A stretch of 64,000 nt of DNA from Acidovorax sp. NCPPB 4044 (GCF_028069655.1 NZ_JAMCOS010000001.1:4804001-4868000); one strand, 5' to 3'. Counted from the first letter of the stretch, positions 1-8,743 are shown. Numbers and translations: made by a program. The notes: generated by a model from the sequence alone, not told the origin.

Positions 1-1463
1 AGCACCGGGCTGGCATGCGCCTTGACCACGATGAAGTCGCCGTCCACGGCCAGCGTGAACCACTTGGCCGCGGGCACGGCGCCCTCGGGCGTGTCCTGCA
101 GCAGGAGCTGCGCCGTGTCGTGCACGCCCTCGAGCCGCGGCGCGAGCGCGCCGATCTGCGCGTAGAGCGTGGACAGGCGCCGTGCCTCGTCGGGCTTGTC
201 GCGGATCTCCGCGCGCAGCGCCTTGGCGATGGCGCGCAGCGCGTCGAGAAAGCCCGCCGCGTGGTGCGCGACCTGGCCGAAGGGCTCCACCAGCGCGTCC
301 GGCAGCGCGCCGCCGGCCACGCGTGCGCGCGTGGGCATGCCGGCCGCGGGCGTGCGGGCCGCGGTGCCGCCGGCCGCCGCGCCGCTGCGCGCGCCGCCCC
401 AGGCGGGCCGGGGCGAGCGGAGTTCGTCGCCGTACACGTCCATCACGGTGCGCGCGGCATCCTGCAGCGCGGCGCGCAGGCGGGCGGAGTGGTTGGGCAC
501 GTCGGCCACCTCCTCCACTTCCACCAGCGTGCCGATGCGCAGCGCCCGGCTCGCGAGCTTGTCGATCCAGGTGAGGCGGCTCAGGTCGGCCTCGCAGGAG
601 AACTGGTCGAGCGCGGTGGCGGGCAGGTGGTGGGCCTCGTCGATCACGAGCAGGCAGTTGTCCAGCTCGGGCAGCAGGCGCGCGCCGAGCGAGGACAGCA
701 GCAGGTCGTGGTTGGCCACGATCACCTGCGCGGCCACCAGCGCCTTGCGCCGGTCGTAGTAGGTGCACTGGCTGAAGGCCGGGCAGTGCTTGCCGGTGCA
801 CGAGCTGGCCTCGGCCGCCACGGGGCTCCAGACCTCGGGCTCGGGCGGCGATTCGAGCGTGTCGCGGTCGCCGTCCCAGGCGCCGCGCGCGAGCACGTCG
901 GCCATGGTGGCGTAGAACTTCATGCGCGCCTCGGTCTCGTGGCGCGGGCGGGCCGCGCGGGCGGCGGCTTCCTCTTCGGCGAACAGGTCGTCCTCCAGGC
1001 CGCCGTCGCCGGCCTCGCCCGTGCCGGCCAGGCGCTCGAGCTTGAGCTTGCACACATAGCGCCCGCGCCCCTTGGCCAGCGCGAACTGGAAGGGCTGCGG
1101 CATGCGCGCGGCGAGCGCCGGCAGGTCCTTGTGGACGAGCTGCTCCTGCAGCGCCACCGTGGCGGTGGAGATCAGCACGCGGGTGCCGCGCGAGAGCGCC
1201 ATGGCGATCGCCGGCACGCTGTACGCGAGCGACTTGCCCACCCCCGTGCCGGCCTGCACCACGGCGATGGCGCGCTCGGGGGCGGGGGGCGCGCCGTCAT
1301 CGCCGTCCGGCGCCTCCACCTTGCCGAGCTGCGCGTGCGCGAAGGTGTGCGCCACCTGCTCGGCCATGCGCCGCTGCCCGCCGCGGCTGCGAAAACCATC
1401 GGTGGCCTGCACCACCGCATCGAAAGACTGCAGGGCCTGGGCGGCCCAATCCTGTTGAGACAT
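1..1463 (-). CDS. dinG: ATP-dependent DNA helicase DinG family (3' end outside the window)
   Basis: This minus-strand reading frame starts at an ATG at 1463 (MSQQDWAAQ) and stays open to the window edge, so the C-terminal part is missing. It is an XPD/DinG-type superfamily 2 helicase that unwinds DNA 5'-3' during repair and at R-loops. Seen directly: a Walker A region (VVQAGTGVGKSLAYS), motif Ia (LISTATVALQEQL), a DEAH box (LLVIDEAHHLP), and four cysteines placed as in the DinG iron-sulphur domain (one in GRGRYVCKLK, then SSCTGKHC and SQC). It diverges from the diguanylate cyclase to its right, with only about 100 bases between the start codons. Family assignment is firm. Orthology to E. coli dinG rather than a sister paralogue is likely but not proven. 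Confidence 0.9.
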   Translation of the reverse strand, partial: MSQQDWAAQALQSFDAVVQATDGFRSRGGQRRMAEQVAHTFAHAQLGKVEAPDGDDGAPPAPERAIAVVQAGTGVGKSLAYSVPAIAMALSRGTRVLISTATVALQEQLVHKDLPALAARMPQPFQFALAKGRGRYVCKLKLERLAGTGEAGDGGLEDDLFAEEEAAARAARPRHETEARMKFYATMADVLARGAWDGDRDTLESPPEPEVWSPVAAEASSCTGKHCPAFSQCTYYDRRKALVAAQVIVANHDLLLSSLGARLLPELDNCLLVIDEAHHLPATALDQFSCEADLSRLTWIDKLASRALRIGTLVEVEEVADVPNHSARLRAALQDAARTVMDVYGDELRSPRPAWGGARSGAAAGGTAARTPAAGMPTRARVAGGALPDALVEPFGQVAHHAAGFLDALRAIAKALRAEIRDKPDEARRLSTLYAQIGALAPRLEGVHDTAQLLLQDTPEGAVPAAKWFTLAVDGDFIVVKAHASPV

Positions 1464-1566
1464 ACAGTGGTAGTGTGGCACGGTTGACCCCATTGCGAAC
1501 CCGGCCATGGGCTCGGGCAGAATGAATCGGGCTTTCTTCCCTCCACGTTTTTTGCGGGTCCACCCC

Positions 1567-2796
1567 ATGGCGTCTGATCCGGCTCCCGACACCACGGCAT
1601 CCTTGCGGGAGCCGGCTGCGCAGATCCGCGCCCAACTGGAGTCCCGCTTCTGGCACCTGCGGTTTCCGCCGCCGCTGGAGCAGGAATTCATCGCATTCCT
1701 GCGTGAATCGCAGCGCAACATCCAGCTGGTGCTCGGCGGTGTGGCGCTGCTGATGATCGTTGGCTTCAGCCTGACGGACTTCGCCCTGTACGGCCCCGTG
1801 AGGGATACGCCGGCCGCCCCGGCGTTCCTGTGGGGCGTGTTCCTGCCGCGCTGGCTCTGCATCGCATCGCTGGTGGCCGGGCTGGTGTGGGGCGGCCCCA
1901 GCGACAACCTGCGGCTGCGCACCTTCACGGTGGCGGGCCTCTTTGCGATCGTGGGGGTGACGACCTTCATCACCACGGCGGTGTACGGCAACCTGGGCCT
2001 GCCCAACGTCACCACCAGCTACGCACTCATCATCGTGGCGGCGTTCATGCCGTGCGGCCTGCTGTTCCGCGAGAGCCTGGCACTCGGCCTGCTGCTCTGG
2101 GCCGCGGGCCTGGCCGTCGTGCAACTGGTGCTGGAGCCGGGCCATGCGGAGCCGGGGTGGCTCCTGGTGTCCATGATGCTGGTGGCGCTCGTCCTGGCGA
2201 TGTCCAGCGCGTACATGCGGGAACACGCGCTGCGCGAGCAGTTCCTGCTGCGCAGCCTCGTGGACTGGGAGGCGGGGCACGACCCCCTGACCGGCCTGGC
2301 GAACCGCCGCGCGCTGGCCCTGGCCGTACCCACCGTGCTGCGCCAGGCCGCGCGCGAGAAGGTGCCCGTGGCGCTGGCGGTCATCGACGTGGACCATTTC
2401 AAGGCCTACAACGACCACTACGGCCACCAGGGCGGCGACGAGGTGCTGCGCCAGCTGGCCCAGCATCTGGCCGGGTACGCGCGGCGCCCGCTTGATCTGG
2501 CCGTGCGGATGGGCGGGGAGGAATTCGCGCTGCTGTGCTACGGCGAAGGGGCCGAATCGCTGGCCGGGCGCATGCGGCAGATGCAGGCGGGCCTGCGCGC
2601 GCAGGCGCTGCCGCACGCCGAGTCGCCGGTCGCTGCGCACGTCACCGTGAGCGCCGGGGTGGCGGGGCTGCCGGTCGTCGGGGCGGGCAAGATATCGAAC
2701 GACGATGCCGCCGCCGTGCTGGACGCGCTCTACCGCGATGCCGACGCGCTGCTCTACCGGGCCAAGAACGAAGGCCGCGACCGCGTGGTCTGTTGA
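1567..2796 (+). CDS. Membrane-anchored GGDEF diguanylate cyclase
   Basis: Predicted to make cyclic di-GMP from two GTP at the inner membrane. The 409-residue protein has five or six hydrophobic segments over roughly residues 50-230 and a GGDEF domain after that. The domain shows DPLTGLANRR, the metal-binding IDVDHF, and an active-site GGEEF at 316-320. An RPLD five residues before GGEEF matches the RxxD inhibitory site, so product inhibition is expected. I chose the ATG at 1567 (MASDPAP). An upstream in-frame ATG at 1507 would add 20 residues and would lie close to the divergent dinG start. No named sensory domain is recognised in the membrane part. It is one of three I-site diguanylate cyclases in the window. 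Confidence 0.88.
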   Translation: MASDPAPDTTASLREPAAQIRAQLESRFWHLRFPPPLEQEFIAFLRESQRNIQLVLGGVALLMIVGFSLTDFALYGPVRDTPAAPAFLWGVFLPRWLCIASLVAGLVWGGPSDNLRLRTFTVAGLFAIVGVTTFITTAVYGNLGLPNVTTSYALIIVAAFMPCGLLFRESLALGLLLWAAGLAVVQLVLEPGHAEPGWLLVSMMLVALVLAMSSAYMREHALREQFLLRSLVDWEAGHDPLTGLANRRALALAVPTVLRQAAREKVPVALAVIDVDHFKAYNDHYGHQGGDEVLRQLAQHLAGYARRPLDLAVRMGGEEFALLCYGEGAESLAGRMRQMQAGLRAQALPHAESPVAAHVTVSAGVAGLPVVGAGKISNDDAAAVLDALYRDADALLYRAKNEGRDRVVC

Positions 2797-2850
2797 CGGC
2801 GGAGCGCCCCGAATGCCCGGTTCCCACCGATTTTTTTCTCCGGAGGATCC

Positions 2851-3327
2851 ATGGCTTCCCACACCGCCACCGTCGCCTGGCAACGCGGCACCGACGACTT
2901 CCTGGACCGGCGCTACCGCCGCGCGCACGCCTGGCACTTCGACGGCGGCGCCACCGTGGCGGCGTCGTCGTCGCCGCACGTGGTGCCGCTGTCGTACTCC
3001 GACCCGGCCGGCGTGGACCCCGAAGAGGCCTTCGTGGCCGCCCTTTCGAGCTGCCACATGCTGTGGTTCCTCGACATCGCCTGCCGCGACGGCTGGCGCG
3101 TGGACGACTACCGCGACACGGCCGAGGGCACCCTGGCGCCCGATGCGCAGGGCCGCCTCGTCGTGGACCGCGTGGTGCTGCGCCCGGCCACCCGCTTCGA
3201 TCCGGCGCACGCGCCGACCCCGGAGCAGCTGCAGGAATTGCACCACCGCGCGCATGCGGCCTGCTTCCTCGCCCACTCCGTGAAGACGCGCATCGATTGC
3301 GAGCCCGTGCTGCTGCCCCACGTCTGA
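2851..3327 (+). CDS. OsmC family protein
   Basis: A 158-residue OsmC/Ohr-superfamily protein; members reduce organic hydroperoxides with a cysteine pair or act in related stress roles. The first conserved cysteine lies in ALSSCHMLWFL. A second lies in HAACFLAHSV near the C-terminus, as in the family. The closest subgroup looks like the YhfA/OsmC-like proteins rather than classical OsmC or Ohr, so the exact substrate is not known. The start ATG follows a good Shine-Dalgarno (CGGAGGATCC). The diguanylate cyclase gene ends 54 bases upstream, so co-transcription is possible. A copy of the dispersed repeat follows the stop codon directly. Confidence 0.82.
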   Translation: MASHTATVAWQRGTDDFLDRRYRRAHAWHFDGGATVAASSSPHVVPLSYSDPAGVDPEEAFVAALSSCHMLWFLDIACRDGWRVDDYRDTAEGTLAPDAQGRLVVDRVVLRPATRFDPAHAPTPEQLQELHHRAHAACFLAHSVKTRIDCEPVLLPHV

Positions 3328-3373
3328 TGCTATGTTTTTAATAGCAAACTATTGAATGGATCCGGCGGCATGG
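3328..3373 (+). repeat. Dispersed intergenic repeat, copy A
   Basis: A GCTAT-N7-ATAGC hairpin (3329-3345) is followed by AAACTATTGAATGGATCC and GGCGGCAT. The same module occurs at 27430-27473, 54555-54598 and, diverged or rearranged, at 35196-35286 and 62985-63029. It lies just after the stop codon of the OsmC-like gene. A role in transcript ends is possible but not shown. Confidence 0.8.
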
Positions 3374-3510
3374 AGCTGAAAACGCTCCGGTCGCCCGGCG
3401 CCGACCCACCCAGGGCGCGGCGGCCTACAGACGGGCCCGGGGGTGCTGCCTAGCATGGACCGCACGGCCCTCCGCCCCGTGGCGGCCGGGCGCATCGCCA
3501 AGGAATCCCC

Positions 3511-3816
3511 ATGCCCACGTCCCCGCCCTCTTCCTCTCCTGCCCGCCCCCCTGCCGACCCCACGGCCTCCGCGCCCGTGCCCGAGCGCGTCGAGCGCCGC
3601 GTGGACACCACGCAGAAACACCCGGCGCCCAACGCGGAACAGAAAGACCTGAACAGCCCCGAGGCGCGCCTGCCCCATGAACGCGACCAATCGGTGGACA
3701 TGACCGACGGCGAGCCCCGCCCGGAGATCCAGCAGGCCCACGACGACCTGGAGCGCGGCCTGAAGGACACGGACCGCGGCACCCCGGCGCACGAGGCCTA
3801 CCAGAAGCAGAAATAA
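3511..3816 (+). CDS. Small hydrophilic hypothetical protein
   Basis: A 101-residue protein rich in Pro, Glu, Asp and Arg, with no hydrophobic segment, signal peptide or recognised domain. The first 30 residues are Pro/Ser/Ala rich; the remainder is strongly charged and probably disordered. It sits alone between the repeat copy at 3328 and the convergent homoserine dehydrogenase. The start ATG is preceded by AAGGAA at good spacing, and codon use fits a GC-rich genome, which supports a real gene. I do not recognise a function. Confidence 0.6.
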   Translation: MPTSPPSSSPARPPADPTASAPVPERVERRVDTTQKHPAPNAEQKDLNSPEARLPHERDQSVDMTDGEPRPEIQQAHDDLERGLKDTDRGTPAHEAYQKQK

Positions 3817-3916
3817 AAGCAGGCATCCCGCCTGGGCCGCCTCTTCGGCGGCCGCGGGCATGGCCGGCCGGTTCCCGGGGCGGCCGTCTCGGCAGACCGC
3901 TCTTGGCCAACCCTGG

Positions 3917-5344
3917 TCAATCCAGCGTTTCCACGCGCAGATGGGTCGCCGGCCCGGCGGCCCCGTCGATGCGGGAGGCCGCCACTGCCCGCACGGCGCC
4001 ATCGCGCGCAGCGCGGGTCAGGGCCAGCAATTGCGGCGCCGGCACCTCCTGGCCTGCCGCAGTGGGCGGTTGCCAGACCTCCATGCGCTCCACCCCGATG
4101 CCGGCGTGGGCGAATGCCGCTGCCAGTGCCGCCAGCGCGGCGCCGCCCGCGCCCTGCGGCACCGGCACGCGCAGGGGGATGCGCAAAAAGTGCCGCGTGA
4201 CCACGTCGTCCATCGGCACCACGGGCCGATCCACCAGGGCGGCCGTGGGGCAGCCCAGCGGCGGAACGGCGCAGCGCGCGGGCCCGCCCGCCTGCGCCAC
4301 GGTCTGCCGGGCCACGTCCACCAGGTCGGCCACCACGGCCGAGGCCGTGGGTTCGGCGCCCGCGCCGGCACCGCAGTGCATCGTGATGCCCTGCGCATCG
4401 CCGCGCACCAGCACCGCGTTCATCCCGCCGTCCACCTGGGCGAGCAGGTGCGTGGCGGGCACCAGCGCGGGGTGCACGCGCAACTGCACCGCCTCGCCCT
4501 GCCGCCGCGCGATGCCGAGCAGCTTCACGGCATGGCCCCAGGCGCGCGCGGCCGCCACGTCGAGCGCGTCCAGGTGGCGGATGCCTTCGACGTGCGCCCG
4601 GTCGAAGCCCACCGGCGTGCCGAAGGCGTTGGCCGCCAGCAGCGCGGTCTTGTGCGCGGCGTCGATGCCGTCCACGTCGAAGGCCGGGTCGGCCTCGGCG
4701 TAGCCCAGCGCCTGCGCTTCCGCCAGCGCGTCGCCGAAAGGCAGGCCGCCGTGGTGCATGCGGCCCAGGATGTAGTTGCTCGTGCCGTTCACGATGCCGG
4801 CCACCCATTCCACGCGGTTGGCGGTGGCGCCTTCCCGCAGCGCCTTGATGACGGGCACACCGCCGGCCACCGCCGCCTCGTAGGCCAGCGGCACGCCGCG
4901 CGCCTCGGCCTGCGCGAAGAGCACGTTGCCGTGCACCGCCAGCAGCGCCTTGTTGGCGGTCACCACGGGCTTGCCGTGGGCGATGGCGGCGGCCACCCAG
5001 TCGCGCGCGGCGCCGGTGCCGCCGGCCACCTCCACCAGCACGTCCACGCCGGGGTGCGTGGCGACGTGCATCGGGTCATCGGTCAGCTGCACGCCGGCGG
5101 CTTCCGGGCCCAGCACGCGCGCCGCGCGCTGCAGGTCGCGCGCGGCCACGGCCACGATCTCGATGCCCCGCCCCGCGCGTGCCGCGATCGCGGCCTGGTT
5201 GCGCGCCAGCACGCGCCAGGTGCCGAGGCCCACGGTGCCGATGCCGATCATGCCCACGCGCAGCGGGCGGGGGATGGCCGCGCCGCCGGCCAGGGCCGGG
5301 GCAGCGGTGGAGGGCAGGGGGCGCCATTGGGGATCGTTGAACAT
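3917..5344 (-). CDS. hom: Homoserine dehydrogenase
   Basis: Converts aspartate semialdehyde to homoserine, the branch point to threonine and methionine. The 475-residue protein has an N-terminal Rossmann motif (GMIGIGTVGLGTWR), the substrate-binding block with TANKALLA, and the catalytic region NGTSNYIL followed by EADPAFDVDG, all typical of the family. A degenerate ACT-like tail is visible near the C-terminus (AAFAHAGIGVERMEV), where threonine feedback acts in relatives. The start ATG at 5344 was chosen because it follows AAAGAGAGAG at good spacing and begins the family alignment; longer in-frame extensions run through the regulatory leader. An attenuator and a Thr/Ile leader peptide lie upstream, so Thr/Ile-responsive transcription is likely. 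metX at 49.9 kb uses its product. Confidence 0.92.
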   Translation of the reverse strand: MFNDPQWRPLPSTAAPALAGGAAIPRPLRVGMIGIGTVGLGTWRVLARNQAAIAARAGRGIEIVAVAARDLQRAARVLGPEAAGVQLTDDPMHVATHPGVDVLVEVAGGTGAARDWVAAAIAHGKPVVTANKALLAVHGNVLFAQAEARGVPLAYEAAVAGGVPVIKALREGATANRVEWVAGIVNGTSNYILGRMHHGGLPFGDALAEAQALGYAEADPAFDVDGIDAAHKTALLAANAFGTPVGFDRAHVEGIRHLDALDVAAARAWGHAVKLLGIARRQGEAVQLRVHPALVPATHLLAQVDGGMNAVLVRGDAQGITMHCGAGAGAEPTASAVVADLVDVARQTVAQAGGPARCAVPPLGCPTAALVDRPVVPMDDVVTRHFLRIPLRVPVPQGAGGAALAALAAAFAHAGIGVERMEVWQPPTAAGQEVPAPQLLALTRAARDGAVRAVAASRIDGAAGPATHLRVETLD

Positions 5345-5396
5345 CGCGTCACTCTCTCTTTCCAAACGAACGAACAAGGGCCGGTGGGGCCCGGAA

Positions 5397-5425
5397 ACAA
5401 AAAAACCCAGCGGTCGGGCTGGGTT
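5397..5425 (-). terminator. Attenuator terminator upstream of hom
   Basis: Read on the minus strand, AACCCAGC and GCTGGGTT form an 8-bp stem (5418-5425 with 5404-5411) around a 6-base loop. A T-run follows directly, about 50 bases before the hom start. A GCTGGGT segment further upstream (5467-5473) can pair instead with the 5' arm of this stem and would form an antiterminator. This is the geometry of translation-controlled attenuation. Confidence 0.82.
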
Positions 5426-5481
5426 CGTTCGGGGAGGGAATGACACCAGGCGACCGTTGGTACGGCCACCCAGCGCGCGCG

Positions 5482-5517
5482 CTAGGGAGCCGCGGTGGTA
5501 ATGGTGATCATCGTCAT
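5482..5517 (-). CDS. Thr/Ile-rich attenuation leader peptide
   Basis: An 11-codon open frame, MTMITITTAAP then TAG, lies between a possible promoter and the terminator before hom. Four of its eleven residues are threonine and two are isoleucine, the end products of the pathway that hom feeds. The stop codon overlaps a self-complementary AGCGCGCGCGCT (5472-5483), which could act as the pause hairpin and lies next to the GCTGGGT antiterminator arm. This mirrors thrL of enterobacteria, though it is shorter. The Shine-Dalgarno is weak. Expression is not shown by sequence alone, but the combination of codons, spacing and competing hairpins is hard to explain by chance. Confidence 0.78.
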   Translation of the reverse strand: MTMITITTAAP

Positions 5518-5667
5518 TCGTGCGCAGGGTGCTTGCACCGGCACGCACGGCGCGCAGGCGGCGTGGCGGACCAGGTGGAAGGACGTGCGTTCGAACGGCA
5601 TGGGGCGCAGTGTAGCGGAAGGCGGCGGCCCACCCGCAGGCGGGAGGGGCCGGCCGCCGCGGGGCCG

Positions 5668-6105
5668 TCAGCCGATGCGTTGCGCGTCGAGCGTGATCTC
5701 GGGCACGGAGGCGAGCGCCTTCGACAGCGGGCAATTGGCCTTGGCGTCGGCCGCGATCTGCTGGAACTTCGCGTCGTCGATGCCCAGCACCTTGGCCTTG
5801 AGCGTGAGCGCGATGCGGTCGATCTTGAAGCCCTCGCCCTCCTTGGCCAGGCGCACTTTGGCCGTGGTGTCGAGCGTCTCGGTCGAGATACCGGCCTTCT
5901 CGCAGGCGAAGGCGAAGGCCATCGTGAAGCAGGCGGCGTGCGCGGCGCCCACGATCTCCTCGGGATTGGTGCCCTTGCGGTCATCGCCGAAGCGGCTGCC
6001 GAAGCCGTAGGGGTGGTCTTTCAGCGCGCCGGTTTCGGTGCTGATGAGGCCCTGGCCGGTCTTGCCGGCGCCTTCCCAGTGGACGGATGCGGTTTTCTCG
6101 GACAT
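5668..6105 (-). CDS. osmC: Organic hydroperoxide reductase OsmC
   Basis: A 145-residue protein that aligns along its length with E. coli OsmC, a thiol peroxidase that detoxifies organic hydroperoxides in the cytoplasm. It keeps the N-terminal HWEGAGKTGQG block, NPEEIVGAAHAACFTMAF with the peroxidatic cysteine, and the resolving cysteine in ANCPLSKAL near the C-terminus. The start at 6105 (MSEKTAS) follows AAGGAGAT. It is transcribed in the same direction as hom but lies upstream of the hom leader, so it is probably a separate unit. Confidence 0.9.
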   Translation of the reverse strand: MSEKTASVHWEGAGKTGQGLISTETGALKDHPYGFGSRFGDDRKGTNPEEIVGAAHAACFTMAFAFACEKAGISTETLDTTAKVRLAKEGEGFKIDRIALTLKAKVLGIDDAKFQQIAADAKANCPLSKALASVPEITLDAQRIG

Positions 6106-6222
6106 GCGATCTCCTTGTGTGCAGGTGGACAAACCACCATCACAGCACGGCCGTGGCGGGGCAGGGCGTGGGCGCAGGGCGCGGCTGCGGTGCGGGCCGC
6201 GTCCTACATCGGCCGCCGGCCT

Positions 6223-7194
6223 TCAGTCCATGCGCTCCACGATCATCGTCGCGCCCGCGCCGCCGTCGAGAGTGACGCTGCCGACGATGCCGAAGAGCTG
6301 CAACTGCAGCACGCTGCCCGTCAACAGCGTGACGATGGTCTCGCTGCCGTAGCGGTTCGTGGACATGGTGGGCATCTCCAGGAGCGCCGGAAAGGCGCTG
6401 CCATTGATCAGCACGCGTGCACCCGCCAGCGTGGCGGCCGTCGTCCGGATCTGGTACTTCACGCGGAATCGGCCCGTGGCGGGTATGGTGAAGACATCGT
6501 TCGAGCCGTTCACGGAAAAGCCTCCGCCCAGGTTCTGCCCCTGCGGCAGCGCGAGGTTGGTGCCACCGAGCACCACGGCGTAGTTGGAGCCCACGGTGTT
6601 GTGCGCCGACATCGATACCGCGCTGACGGCACTTGCCGCTCCTGCGGGCCCTGTCACGCCCGTGGCACCCGTGGCGCCGGTACTGCCCGTGGCACCGGCC
6701 AGGCCCGTTGCCCCGGTGGGGCCCGCCAGGCCGGTGGCTCCGGACGGGCCCGGCACGCCGATGTTGCCCTGCGCACCCGTGGGGCCTGCGGGACCCGTGG
6801 CACCCGTGGCTCCGGATGGGCCCGTGGCGCCGGTGGATCCGGTCGCGCCCACGGCGCCCGTGGCACCTGCTGCGCCGGTCGCTCCCGTCGGCCCCGCCAG
6901 GGCCGACGTGGCCGCGGGCGAGCAACTGCCGAGACGGCCCGAGGCCCCGTCGAAGCAGGCCAACTGGCCCTGCTGTGGCGCGGCGGGCAGCGCGGGCAGC
7001 AGCACCGCGCCGTCGCCCTGCACCCGCAAGCGCTCGTCCGCGCCGCTGCTGCGCACCGTGAAACCGCCACCCGGCGGCAGCGTGATGCTGACGTCCGCAG
7101 CATGCACGGTGGTGGCTGCGAACACGGCCGTGGAGGCGGCCAGCATGGCCGAGGGGAGGCGGCGTTGCCGCGAGGCAGAAGGAATCGAAGGCAT
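6223..7194 (-). CDS. Secreted collagen-like protein with BclA-type C-terminal domain
   Basis: The 323-residue protein begins with a basic, hydrophobic signal peptide ending near TVHAAD. Residues from about 110 to 205 are an uninterrupted run of Gly-X-Y triplets, mostly GATGATG, GPTGATG and GPSGATG, as in bacterial collagens. The C-terminal 125 residues look like a beta jelly-roll of the BclA/C1q/TNF type (for example [15 protein letters not shown]), which trimerises such proteins. It is probably exported and surface-associated or secreted, forming a triple helix. The ATG at 7194 gives the best signal peptide; an open frame continues upstream but is not protein-like. No sortase motif or membrane anchor is seen. 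The exact partner or surface role is unknown. Confidence 0.82.
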   Translation of the reverse strand: MPSIPSASRQRRLPSAMLAASTAVFAATTVHAADVSITLPPGGGFTVRSSGADERLRVQGDGAVLLPALPAAPQQGQLACFDGASGRLGSCSPAATSALAGPTGATGAAGATGAVGATGSTGATGPSGATGATGPAGPTGAQGNIGVPGPSGATGLAGPTGATGLAGATGSTGATGATGVTGPAGAASAVSAVSMSAHNTVGSNYAVVLGGTNLALPQGQNLGGGFSVNGSNDVFTIPATGRFRVKYQIRTTAATLAGARVLINGSAFPALLEMPTMSTNRYGSETIVTLLTGSVLQLQLFGIVGSVTLDGGAGATMIVERMD

Positions 7195-7314
7195 GGAAGC
7201 GGCCCGTTCTGATTTCGGAAAGTTCGAAATCTCTGCCAAGCCCGGCCCGACAGTGGGGCCATCCCCACATGGGCCAAGCCTTACGGCAGAGCAGGAAGGG
7301 CGGGCGAATTCAGA

Positions 7315-7330
7315 AAAACACGCGTGTTTT
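7315..7330. promoter_or_regulatory. 16-bp perfect palindrome upstream of the collagen-like gene
   Basis: AAAACACGCGTGTTTT is perfectly symmetric and lies about 120 bases upstream of the collagen-like gene start and 150 bases past the end of the next gene. It could be an operator. It could also be a terminator for the minus-strand gene to its right, although no long T-run follows. The rest of this 288-base gap holds nothing else I can name. Confidence 0.35.
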
Positions 7331-7482
7331 CCTGTTTCTGTCGTTGCCGGCGTGTGTTTGCCGCATTTCCCACCCCTTTCCGACAATCTAGCGGGCCGGC
7401 TGCCCCTCGGCAATCGGGACACCGTGCGTGCGAAAGGGCCAGGCCCCGTTTCGGGCACGGCCGCGGCCGGCGAATGCGCGGC

Positions 7483-8622
7483 TCACCAGCCCTGGATACG
7501 CGGCCACGCCTGCGCCTGGCCGCCGGGCTGGATCGCCAGGTAGTGCGGGTGCTGCGCCCCCGTGGCGCACGCATGGTTGGGCAGCACGCGCAGCCGCGTG
7601 CCCACGGGAAAGCGCTGCGCAATGTCGGGGCACGGCGCACCGCCTTCCAGCGAAACGATGCCGTGCTCCTGGTTGGCGCCGCTCAGCAGAAAGCCCGGCA
7701 GCGGCCGGCCCGACACGTCGCACACCTGCCCGAAGCCGAAATCGCGCCGCTGCTTCTGCGTGCCGCGGTCGCGGCTCATCGCCATCCAGCCCGCGTCCAC
7801 GATCGCCCAGCCCTTGTCTTCCTGGTGGCCGATCACCGTGGTGAGCACGCTGAGCGCGATGTCGTCGGTGCCGCACACACCCACGTTGTGCATCACCAGA
7901 TCGAAGAACACGTACACGCCTGCCCGCACCTCGGTCACGCTGCCCAGCGCCTCGGCGGCCAGTGCCGTGGGTGTGGAGCCCACGCTCACCACCGCGCACG
8001 GCAGGCCCGCGGCACGCAGCCGCTCGGCCGCGCGCACGGTGCCGGCCCGCTCCTGCTCGGCAATGCGGCGCAGTGCCCCGGGCGTGTCGTGCTCGTAGCT
8101 GGAGCCGGCATGCGCCATCACGCCGCCCAGGTGCATGCCGCCTTCCACCAGCGCACGCCCCACGTCCAGCAGCGCCGCGCCCTCGGGCGGAATGCCCGAG
8201 CGGTGGCCGTCCACGTCGATCTCGATCCACACCTCGAACACCTCGCCGTGCGCGCGGCCGAACTCCGCGATGGCCTGCGCGCCGGCCACGCTGTCGGTGA
8301 TGAGCTTCAGGCCGCAGCCCTGCCGCCGCAGCGCCAGGGCCTGCGGCAGCCGGGCCGGCGCCATGCCCACCGCGTAGAGGATGTCCTGCACGCCCTCGGC
8401 GAAGAAGCGCTCGGCCTCCTTCAGCGTGGACACCGTGATGCCCTGCGCGCCCGCGGCGATCTGCGCCTGCGCTACCGGCAGGCACTTGGTGGTCTTCACG
8501 TGCGGCCGAAAGCGCACGCCCAGCGCGTCCATGCGCGCCTGCATGCGGGCGATGTTGCGCTGCATGCGCACGGTATCGACCAGCGCAGCCGGGGTGTCGA
8601 GGTCGTGGAGGGAAGAGGCCAT
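7483..8622 (-). CDS. Fold-type III PLP enzyme, D-threo-3-hydroxyaspartate dehydratase or beta-hydroxyaspartate aldolase like
   Basis: A 379-residue member of the D-threonine aldolase/D-serine dehydratase family: a TIM-barrel PLP enzyme with a C-terminal metal-binding domain. Seen: the PLP lysine K43 in RFRPHVKTTK and the metal ligands H350 and C352 in LPNHACAT. From memory, length and residue positions nearly match D-threo-3-hydroxyaspartate dehydratase of Delftia sp. HT23; BhcC of the beta-hydroxyaspartate cycle belongs to the same family. It would dehydrate or cleave a beta-hydroxy-D-amino acid. It is divergent from a LysR gene at 8744, and a cluster of matching enzymes follows. D-threonine aldolase and D-serine dehydratase remain possible activities. 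Start chosen at MASSLHD. Confidence 0.82.
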   Translation of the reverse strand: MASSLHDLDTPAALVDTVRMQRNIARMQARMDALGVRFRPHVKTTKCLPVAQAQIAAGAQGITVSTLKEAERFFAEGVQDILYAVGMAPARLPQALALRRQGCGLKLITDSVAGAQAIAEFGRAHGEVFEVWIEIDVDGHRSGIPPEGAALLDVGRALVEGGMHLGGVMAHAGSSYEHDTPGALRRIAEQERAGTVRAAERLRAAGLPCAVVSVGSTPTALAAEALGSVTEVRAGVYVFFDLVMHNVGVCGTDDIALSVLTTVIGHQEDKGWAIVDAGWMAMSRDRGTQKQRRDFGFGQVCDVSGRPLPGFLLSGANQEHGIVSLEGGAPCPDIAQRFPVGTRLRVLPNHACATGAQHPHYLAIQPGGQAQAWPRIQGW

Positions 8623-8743
8623 GGCGAAATCGTCCTTCAGGAGTGGCTGGGCCGGGCGCAGCGCCGCGGTACCGTGCCCACTGTAGGCACCCGCCGGGCC
8701 ATTGTGTTTAACGCCCGGCAACTGGAGCATTTACCATGGATGA

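Noticed and set aside
15..1487. A 490-codon plus-strand open frame
   Set aside because: It is antisense to dinG, whose helicase and cysteine motifs are clear on the minus strand.
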